Below are positions 56,024-64,000 of a stretch of 64,000 nucleotides of DNA, piece after piece (the stretch's first letter is position 1; each line of letters opens with the position of its first letter). The notes below the pieces were generated by a model. The model worked only from the letters and a program-made list of their open reading frames with translations. It did no database searches and had not been told where the DNA came from. This stretch comes from Erpobdella octoculata (taxonomy: Eukaryota; Annelida; Clitellata; Hirudinida; Erpobdellidae), in the NCBI GenBank assembly GCA_963978895.1, contig OZ022247.1, forward strand, positions 15,384,312 to 15,448,311, written 5' to 3'. A program made the position numbers and the translations under genes.

Positions 56024-57199
56024 TAAGCATGGAAGTTTGTCGTTCGGTTTTATTCGGGTACGGAAGTAATCGGAAATATTTTTCTTCCGAACGTTCGGTT
56101 TTAATCGGGTTCGGAAATAATTTCATTCCGAACTTTCAGAAACCGTTTCCGAAAGATCGAGGATATTCAGAAATTATACGGAACAGCCGAAAATTACTGA
56201 ATTACTCTCTTAATTTTTTAGGCATTTTGACGAGACTTGTACAAATTGATTTGTTTTTGAATCATCTATTCAAATATGTAAATTTTATTAAGATACATCA
56301 AGTTTGAATTTTCTATGTAAAATGCGTGAAGAGTTAGAAACGGTTAGGTCGCTGCTATTGCCCCGGCGGTTCGACGTGATTGCAATCGGTAAAATTGCTA
56401 CTAACCCTAACCCTAACCCTATTCCTAGCTCTAACCCTAACCCTAGCCCGAACCTTAACCCTACCCCTAACCCTATCCCTACCCTTAAACCCTATCCTAG
56501 GTAGTAGCATAGAAATTTCAAAATAATTCTTTTTTAATTTTATTAATATTTTTATATAAAGGAACAAATTCTGAGTTTGAATATACCATATAGTGTAAAA
56601 AAATAAAATTAATAAAGATATAGCGAATCAAAGATCGCGTACCGCCGTGGCAATAGTATTAACGAACGGTTATTGAGTAACCTAGCGAGTACCTACATAT
56701 AAATAGAGACATAACAACCGATTTAATCGCAATAGTTTTTACCATATAACTCCGTCAATAATTCAAGGATTTAGTTGAAAATAGTACAGATCGTTTTGTA
56801 TTTTAATTTTCTATTCAAAAATGTTAAAAAAATAAAATGCCTCAACTTTGAATTGTCCATATATAATGCAGGCAAAGTTAGCTACCGTTGATAACTTCAG
56901 CGACGTACACAAAACTATACGTATTGACGTGTTTCCATTATCGCAAACAGAAGAAAAAGGAAAGATATGATGTAATTATAATATTTCATTGATCTAAAAT
57001 GACGATCAGTGAAATTAATTGTTTAATTTTTTTACGGAATTCCGAAAAAACCCGACATTTACGAAAAATAATTCCGAACGTTCGGTTTTTTTCGGGGTCG
57101 CAAATAATTTTATTCCGAACTTCCGACAACCGATAAAAACCGAAAAAAACCGACTTTTCGGTTACGTTCGTAAGGGAACGGAAGAAACTTCCATGCTTA
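56024..57199. mobile_element. Non-autonomous hAT-type transposon with telomere-like core
   Basis: 1,176 bp. Terminal inverted repeats TAAGCATGGAAGTTT (15 bp, exact at both ends), flanked by an exact 8-bp duplication AATATTAT (56016-56023 and 57200-57207), the hAT hallmark. Both subterminal regions contain TTCCGAACGTTCGG-like palindromic words. No transposase gene. Confidence 0.85.
56399..56505 (+). repeat. Interstitial telomere-like (CCCTAA)n tract
   Basis: About 100 bp of degenerate CTAACC units (TAACCCTAACCCTA, then CCTAGC, CCCGAACC variants), inside the 1,176-bp element. Confidence 0.9.
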
Positions 57200-57239
57200 A
57201 ATATTATTAGTGAATAACTAAAACTTGTCTAGCGGTCCA

Positions 57240-57295
57240 CCCACGATTGTATTAGCAGTGCCCGTAGTAACTGAAGTCGCTGATGAAGCAAGTTA
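57240..57295 (-). repeat. Helitron-end remnant
   Basis: TTGTATTAGCAGTGCCCGTA followed by degenerate GAAGTCGCT, like the segment at 55494. Confidence 0.4.
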
Positions 57296-57586
57296 GTTAG
57301 TGGTCCCTCATGGCCTCATGCCAAAAGAATACACTGAAGCAAATGTTTTAATCTCAAATTAAACATCGAAAAAATTGTTTCAGGTATTTACTGTATTAAT
57401 TGTAATTTAATTTAATAATTCAATAATGTAATTTTAAATTTTAAATGTCTTGATTTCTTAACTTTATTTTATTTCATTTAATTTTTTATCGTAAAATTCA
57501 TGTTTTCACTGAGGTTCAAATTAAATTAAATTATTGGTTTTTGTTTCAATTTCATGGCTCAATTCAAATTAGAAATTGTAGTAGTG

Positions 57587-57685
57587 AAATTAATGAAGTT
57601 CAAGTTCAAAACACTGTTCAACGTACAATAAATTTAAGATTTATTGTACGTTGAACAGTGTTTTGAACTTGAACTTCATTAATTT
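57587..57685. repeat. Perfect 46-47 bp inverted repeat with 5-base loop
   Basis: The left arm begins AAATTAATGAAGTTCAAG and the right arm ends CTTGAACTTCATTAATTT. Every base in between pairs, leaving a loop of about TTAAG at the centre. Confidence 0.95.
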
Positions 57686-57689
57686 ACTT

Positions 57690-59062
57690 TACATTTTTAA
57701 TTTATTACCACATCTTTTGTCACCGACAGGATCAAGCGATGATGAAATGATCACACAATCTCAGCTACAGAACCACGAATATGAATGTTATGCTCAAAAA
57801 CAAAGCAGCATTAATCAAGCCAACAACAGCTTGCCGGTTAGCCAAGTAAACAGAAACTTGAAAGTGTCGACTTACAAAAAAGCAATTGGATGCTATCATA
57901 TCAAAAAGAGAAAAAGCATTTCTGTGGATATTACCAACTGATGGCGGAGTTCTGTGCAGTGCATGTTCAGTGTACCATGCTGACTGACCACTTCCGAAGG
58001 GGAATGACCGAAACAAAGTTAACATAAACACACCATTTAATAATTGGAAAAAGAGCAGTGGATCAAAGTTAAAAGACAATAAACTATTAAAGCACGATTT
58101 GAGCGAAAATCATCGGAATGCGATGATGTTTAATGAAATAAAATCAACTCGTGGACCAACACGCTCAATGGCAGTTAAACAAAGCTTGGACCAACAAAAA
58201 ATCAATTTAGAAAGACTAACAGACTTTGCTGATGCTGCCAACTATCTCTTTAAGACAGAAATACCACATACTACTCACTTTTAAAGTCTGCTGAATTTGG
58301 TTTCTCGTTTAGATAGAAACAATGAAATTCAAACCTTTATGGATTTTTCTCCAGACAACGCAACTTATCGGTCACATGCAGCTGCAACCGAATTTTTAGA
58401 AGCTGTGTCTCAATGGCTGCAAAATGATATTTTACAGAGTTTACGTGAATCTCCATATATTTCAATTCTTGGGGATGAAGCAACAGACATCAGAACAAGA
58501 ACTGAGTTGTCATTATGTTTCTGATTTCTCAGGCATGGCTGATCAGTAGAAATTTTTTTTGTCTCCAGCAGCTGCAATCGACAGTCACATCTGACATTGC
58601 CATGGCCATATTGGTTTTGTTGAAGAAAAACAATGTTCCGCTTGATAGAATCTATTGGATGGCTTTCGACGGTGCAGCAAACATGAGTGGACAAAAAATT
58701 GTTGCACAGGCCAAATTAAAACAAGATCTAGTCAATGCAAACTATATCCACTGATGAAGTCACCTTCTCAGCTTGGCAGCAGCCAACGTAGCCAATGAGT
58801 TTAAACCACAAAAAGCTCTGTTTTCCAGTTTCAATAGTCTCGGGAAATGTATTCATAACTCTCCTAAAAGACACAATAAATTTGTTGAAATGCAAAAAAA
58901 CTTTAGAAGACCCATTGCTGGATCTTGTCAGAGCCGGGGATACTCGCTGGACTTCGAACTATAGAGCTGTACGAGCAGTTCGAATAAGTGTACGAGCTAT
59001 TTTTTTCACAATGACGCTGGTGACTTCATCTGAGGCTGGTGGTTTATTGTTAACTTATTAAA
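57690..59062 (+). pseudogene. hAT transposase relic, ZNF862-like
   Basis: Plus-strand decayed gene. Pieces: LKHDLSENHRNAMMFNE, RSHAAATEFLEAVSQWLQND, SLRESPYISILGDEATDIRT (catalytic-domain Asp motif), then after frame changes LDRIYWMAFDGAANMSGQ, SPKRHNKFVEMQKNF and LDLVRAGDTRWTSNYRAVRA. The order and motifs match hAT-derived zinc-finger proteins of the ZNF862 type. At least six stops or frame changes. Confidence 0.8.
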
Positions 59063-59208
59063 ATCAGACCTCCATACTTCTAATCTTTGCCATAGAAGAA
59101 ATTTTAAATCCAATAAATTTGTTGACATTAACATTGCAATCTAAAAAACTATTTCTTGTAGATCTGCCAGCAAAGGTTGGTCACTTGGTAATAATACTAA
59201 ATAAATGA

Positions 59209-59505
59209 ATGACATTGAATGAGTTAAATAACATGAAATCCATTTTCTTTTGGAAAATGTTTGCTGTATCTACCAAAATATGGAACTCTTCGAGCGACAA
59301 AAAAGAATTAGATGATCACTTCTGTTCGGCGTTCAAGGATTCTCATGGCAATTCAGAGCTGCCGGAAAAAAAAGATTTTTCCAAAGTAAAGTTGCCGAAA
59401 ATGGCTTTTGAAGGTAAAGAAAGAAAGTTTCTGAAAAAAAAAACGAAGAACAATTCTGCTCCAGGTCCCAACGGCATTCCATATTTGTTATACAAGAGAT
59501 GTACC
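59209..59505 (+). pseudogene. LINE RT fragment, 5' piece
   Basis: Contains WKMFAVSTKIWNSSSDKKEL, DDHFCSAFKDSHGN and the RT motif NNSAPGPNGIPYLLYKRC, where it is cut. The C-terminal continuation is at 61463. The clade is uncertain (R2/R4-like or related). Confidence 0.7.
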
Positions 59506-61462
59506 GGTGGACTCTAGGCAACCTTTGGACTCTAGAGTCCATTATGCCTGCAGGTATCATGGAGTCGAGAGTAAAAAATCCCTAAACTCGAGGGTAGGAG
59601 GTACGATTGACTTTTGTAGATTCTCATACTCTAGAGTCCGATATACCTGCGGCACTTTGTACAATATCCCTAAATGTAGGATGGGCTCTAGCAAAATGTA
59701 ACAGTATAAAGTCCGAGATAGCTGCCAGCATAGTAAACTTTAAAATACACCAAATGGTGTTTAGATGGAAATTAAATTCATTGTCATCGTTTTATGCAAT
59801 CGATGAGAGACGGGAAAAGTTGAAGTTTGAACCATCCAAATTTAAAACAATATTAAAATGTATTCTTAGAAAAATTTTAATAATTTTGTAAACCGCTGAA
59901 TCAAAATAATAAAGAAAATTACAAATAACAAAGCCAAGGTTAACAAAATGTTGTCAATTTTAAAAGATTAAGTTGATTTTAAAATTCACACTCAATTCTT
60001 CAGTTTGCAAATCAAACGGAGCCGAATGGTCTAACCCAAAATGAAGAAAAACATTATATTATGTTGGAAGGACTGCTTTGCGTCCGTACATCATTTTAAA
60101 AAATGTTTGCTCATTATATTTGTGTCTGGCTGTACAAAAAGCAAACAGGGCATAGAATCACCTTTCTTGGTTGCTTCCTAAAACTTTCAGAAAACTACTT
60201 TAGATTGTTCTGTTTGGACGCTCTACAAATCTATTTGCCTGTGGGTAATAAACACTTGTTATTTTTTGTTATGTTCCTGTCAGTCGATGTAGTTCAGTAG
60301 ACAGTTTGTTGCAGAATTGACGACCTTGATCATTGATCAGTATAGTCACACAACCATGTCAACAAGTTAGTTCATGGAGAAAGGTGGCTGTTTTTGAAGC
60401 TATAGGTTTCGCTTCCATCCATTTTGAAAAGTAATCAAAAATAACGCAAAAAGCAACATATCCCTCTGTTGTCTTTGGTAAAGTGCACAAATTCACGGCA
60501 ATCTGTGACCAAAACTTTGCTGGGAATAGAAATAAAATGCATTGTAGAGCAGCCTTGTTCAAGTTAGTGTTTCCGCGTTAAAAAGCTTCACAAGTTGCGA
60601 CAAATTCTCACACCCAGGTTTATTCCTGGCCACCATACATCAACGTCCAACAGTTTAAGTAATGTTTTGTCTCTGCCAACATTCCCACCCATGGCTGCCG
60701 CTTGTACTGTCTGTTTCTTCTCACTCCCTTCAGTATCATTGGTTTCATTGGCACATTATGGTTTAGTTAAAGATTTGTTACAACAACTGCCTTGAAGGAT
60801 TGCTTATAGAATTTCTTTTCTGATTTCTGAATTTTTTAATGCGCGTAAATAGGTTATGGCCATACTGTTACACTGATTTTGCTGGCCGTATCTGTAATGC
60901 AGGACATCGTTGCTTAAAATGTAATTGTTGCACATTTTTGCATGTTTCCTCTCTGATCTGGTCGTCCTTTCATGTGTGCTGGATAAGAACCATTTCTTAA
61001 AAATCGCTCAATGTCGCAAGTTGTTTTTTGTGTTTGTTCTTTAAAATTATATCACCTGTATCATATTTATTTATTTTGTGTTTTAAATTATCATCCACCT
61101 TAATCATTTTTTCGTTTTTTTAAAGCAAAATCTAAAGTTATTACATAATTTTGAGTTCGAAACAGCCGAACATTTCATAACATAGAGTCCAAAATTATAA
61201 ATACAAAATATTCCATAACATAAAGTAAAATTTAACTAGAAATTAGAAATTTGTGCTAGAGTTTTCCATTCCTTAGGTAGGGTGGACTATAGTACATGTC
61301 ACGTCAGGTAGCCCGTACTCTAGAGTACATTATAACTACCTATAGAGTACATCCTGACTAGGTATGGTGTACTCTATAAATACGCGATACCTAGTTATTA
61401 TATACTCGGGAGTATCTCCGGCCTAGAGTCTACCCTACCTTCTACACCGGCGTGCAAAAACT
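59505..61462 (-). mobile_element. DNA transposon carrying an integrase (Ginger-like), decayed
   Basis: Interrupts the RT fragment between KRC and its continuation. Both ends carry related words (left CCGGTGGACTCTAGGC; right, reverse complement, CCGGTGTAGAAGG then GTAGACTCTAGGCC) and clusters of CTCTAGAGT palindromes. The interior encodes a broken integrase on the minus strand. I could not identify a clean target duplication. Confidence 0.5.
60000..60960 (-). pseudogene. Integrase (KRBA2/Ginger-like) relic
   Basis: Minus-strand pieces. GNVGRDKTLLKLLDVDVWWP is a decayed zinc-binding region, QIAVNLCTLPKTTEGYVAFC and VIFDYFSKWMEAKP hold the first catalytic segment, and LINDQGRQFCNKLS and YYPQANRFVERPNRT hold the second Asp and Glu regions. 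The pattern matches Gypsy-related integrases of Ginger transposons or a Gypsy remnant. Several stops. Confidence 0.65.
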
Positions 61463-61780
61463 GCTCTAAAACCGCGTGAGGATTACATGGCGATCTAGAT
61501 GCGTGGATAAGGAATGGCAGAAGGCTGAGGAAAAAGATTCGATTATTATCAATCAATTCCGACCACCCCATTGTTGAACGTCGAGAAAAAATTTTGCAAT
61601 TGTAAATGAGTACATCGACAGGTCCGTGCAGAAAGGAACCTCCCGAGTAACTTGATTTGGGAGGTCACCAACGTGTATGAGGCTGTTCGCTATCAGTTGC
61701 TCTAGAAAACACTCCAAATGCTCATCGATGTTCTACGACAGAAATATTCCCATTTAAGCTGCATCTGTACACATCGACTT
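61463..61780 (+). pseudogene. LINE RT fragment, 3' piece
   Basis: Resumes with KTALKPREDYMA, FDYYQSIPTTPLLNVEKKF (like the FRxIxLLNVExKIF motif) and SNLIWEVTNVYEAVRYQLL (like LDLANAYGSVPHQLL). Three stops. Confidence 0.6.
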
Positions 61781-62136
61781 GTTCCACGTAGTGGTTTAAC
61801 TTGCTGGTTGGAATTGCTATAGGTTGTTCAATGTCTTCCAACAAATACATACATCGGAAATAATGTATGTAGATTTTCGATTTCGGTATGTATGTATGTT
61901 ATAATTTTCCGTAACGCTGTTAGATGCGCTGCAATCCAAAATTGATATATAACGATATATATATATAACGAAACATAAAAATCCGTCATTTTTGACAGAC
62001 TATCTCTTGTGCGTAAAAACACACTCATGACGTGCCACAAATCATGACGTGTAACAATTCATACGTTCACTAACTCACGTCGTGCAATAACTCATGTCAT
62101 ATAATGCACAAACCGATATTGTAGCATAACCTTTAC
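61781..62136. other. Intron sequence
   Basis: Short TATG/TACA-rich patches near 61840-61900 and a TATA stretch near 61950. No gene. Confidence 0.5.
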
Positions 62137-62303
62137 CTCCCACAACGACTTTAAACTTTACTCCTTCTGCTTTTCCTTCTGTGTTTTCACCTCTGCATCT
62201 GTAATATCTTTCGTGTTTTAATGTCACGTTGACCAGTTCAAGATTGACACTACCGTTGTTGCTGTTGCCAAAAGAATCAGTCCACGTTATACTTGGAATA
62301 GGT
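62137..62303 (-). CDS. Host gene exon A: second half of an Ig domain
   Basis: 167-bp exon. The acceptor follows a pyrimidine tract (TTTATACTTACAG) and the donor is GTAAAG. Incoming phase 2 (one base completes a codon), outgoing phase 1. It encodes PIPSITWTDSFGN, SVNLELVNVTLKHERYYRCR and GENTEGKAEGVKFKVVV, with the C-strand Trp and the YYRC F-strand motif. The next exon found, B, begins exactly where a new Ig domain should. The upstream part of the gene lies beyond the window. Confidence 0.85.
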
Positions 62304-62593
62304 CTGTAAGTATAAAAAAAACTCACAGTTTTTGTTTGTAACTTTTTAAAAAATATTTGTCTGTTTTAATCGAAGAATTATGCTAACGTTGATAAAATGC
62401 TTGAATTACTACAACGCAACGTTTAATTACGGTTCAAAGATATTAAGTTGCAATCCAGCTTCAGTTTTTACTCGAAAAACGTCGACAACGAAAAATCGAA
62501 AATAAAAAGGTCATCTTCAAAAAGGCTAAGTTCATAAAATCAAATAATAAAAGTATTGCATATAAAAAAGTCGACATATATAACATAACTAAC

Positions 62594-64000
62594 AGTGCCC
62601 GTAGCGGCTTCGCTCGCATGAAATTAGAGAATTTGAACCGTGCATACATAGTAGAGTACTGCACGGATCAATTTTTTAGGTCTCGGCTCGGCCCGTCGAC
62701 AACTTGGCCCAGCCCGTTTCAATAACCAAAATTCCTGGCCCGGCGCGGCCCGTCTAATATGGGCCCGGCCCGTTTTTACAGGCCTAGAAGTTCTATATAC
62801 TTGATGAAAAATGTCGGCCCGTCCCATCTTGACTTCAGGTTTAGCCCGGCCCGTCTGAACACCCTAAAATCACTAAAATGTCTATATACTTGGTTAAAAA
62901 TCTCGGCCCGTCCCACCTTGATTTAAGGTTTGGGCAGGGCCGTATGAAGACCCTAAAATAACGGCTTGGCCCGTCCGTCCGGTGATAAACTGAACTCATC
63001 TACTTTTAACCGGCACAAAACCTCAAAATACTAATTTTCACATCTGTAGCACTTACAGTTTTTGAGCAGCAGTTATTTTAAAATCAAATAACCCTTTTTC
63101 CACTTCAAATTTGAGGTCCTGAAAACCAAATTTTCAAAAAATGGTGAAACCCGTATATCATTATTTTTAGAGTAGAAACTAAATACTAATTTTACTTTTG
63201 TAGCATTTAAAGTTTTTGAGTAGCAGTTACTTTAAAAACCAAGTAACCCTCTTTTCCACCCCATATTTGAAGTCCTGGAAACCAAATTTTCAAAAAATGG
63301 TAAAACACGTATATCATTATTTTTGGAGTAGAAACCAACTACTAATTTTTACTCCTGTAGCATCTACAGTTTTTGAGTAGCAGTTACTTTAAAAACCAAG
63401 TAACCCTCTTTTCCACCCCATATTTGAAGTCCTGGAAACCAAATTTTCAAAAAATGGTAAAACACGTATATCATTATTTTTGGAGTAGAAACCAACTACT
63501 AATTTTTACTCCTGTAGCATCTACAGTTTTTGAGTAGCAGTTACTTTAAAAACCAAATAACCTTATTTTCCACCCCACATTTGAAGTCATGGAAACCAAA
63601 TTTTAAAAAAAAGGTAAAACACGTATCTTTATTTTTAGAATAGAATCTAAATACTAATATTTACATCTGTGGTATTTACAGTTTTTGAGTAGCAATTACT
63701 TTAAAAAACAAATAACCCTATTCTCCACCCCACATTTAAAGTCTTGGAAACCAAATTTTCAAAAAATGCTAAAACATTTATTTCATTATTTTCGGAGTAA
63801 AAACTAAATACTAATTTTTACTCCTGTAGCATGCACAGTTTTTGAGTAGAAGCTACTTTAAAAACCAAATACCCGAATTTTCCAACCCACATTTGAGGTC
63901 CGGGAAACCGAATTTTCAAAAAATGGTGAAACACTTATCTTTTTATTTTTCAAGAAGAATCCATATACCAAATTTCAAAATCTCCTCATTTTTGGTTTTC
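62594..64000 (-). mobile_element. Helitron-like element 3, inverted, continuing past the window
   Basis: The right-end sequence appears inverted at 62594 (CAGTGCCCGTAGCGGCTTCG), followed by the GC-rich GGCCCG words and at least five about 157-bp units reading on the minus strand. The TGAC head is not reached. Confidence 0.75.

Noticed and set aside
56399..56505. Telomere or chromosome end
   Set aside because: The CCCTAA tract is short, degenerate and enclosed in a transposon with exact inverted repeats and an 8-bp duplication.

Overview
This window looks like AT-rich metazoan genomic DNA. It is almost wall-to-wall mobile elements, draped over the introns of one host gene. The animal assignment rests on four minus-strand exons with I-set immunoglobulin folds, all joined by phase-1 introns, and on the element types present. 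No bacterial, organellar or viral genome organisation is seen. I do not name a species.

0-9.5 kb: fragments of several Penelope-like element (PLE) families. These encode a reverse transcriptase plus GIY-YIG endonuclease, and every preserved 3' end runs into a (TA)n array. Also here are a tRNA-like pol III promoter, a 900-bp microsatellite grown from a LINE tail, a broken CR1-like LINE and a hAT relic. 9.5-13.4 kb: two compact LTR elements whose only gene encodes a SAP-domain, Asp/Glu-rich protein. 13.4-22 kb: a near-perfect palindrome of PLE tail + microsatellite + Gypsy element, folded at 17.0-18.2 kb. 22.06-26.17 kb: a complete, intact PLE (999-aa ORF) with identical 583-bp pseudo-LTRs. 26.2-28.1 kb: a third SAP-LTR element, mirror-placed to the second. 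28.1-33.7 kb: an inverted PLE pair and another large PLE.

34.2-36.1 kb is a dead piggyBac with recognisable ends. 37.05-37.86 kb carries two Ig exons. 38.2-49.3 kb is a four-layer nest: a hAT relic beside a CR1-like LINE, the LINE split by an LTR element (5-bp duplication GCCAC) that keeps gag and protease but no visible polymerase, and that LTR itself split by an I-type LINE (RT + RNase H). 49.3-54.9 kb is the ORF1 of a second LINE split by Helitron-like repeats. 55.17-55.31 kb is an Ig exon. 56.0-57.2 kb is a 1,176-bp hAT-type non-autonomous element carrying telomere-like repeats. 57.7-61.8 kb holds a hAT transposase relic and an RT fragment interrupted by an integrase-bearing element. 62.14-62.30 kb is another Ig exon, and the window ends in an inverted Helitron-like repeat.

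The most striking signals are hammerhead ribozymes in every PLE pseudo-LTR seen whole, each with a palindromic, practically loop-less helix III and lying inside the coding frame; the SAP-LTR family; and the 8.4-kb fold-back palindrome with a microhomology junction. Most element genes are broken. The 999-aa PLE ORF, the 507-aa SAP ORF and the 923-aa gag/protease ORF are long and open.
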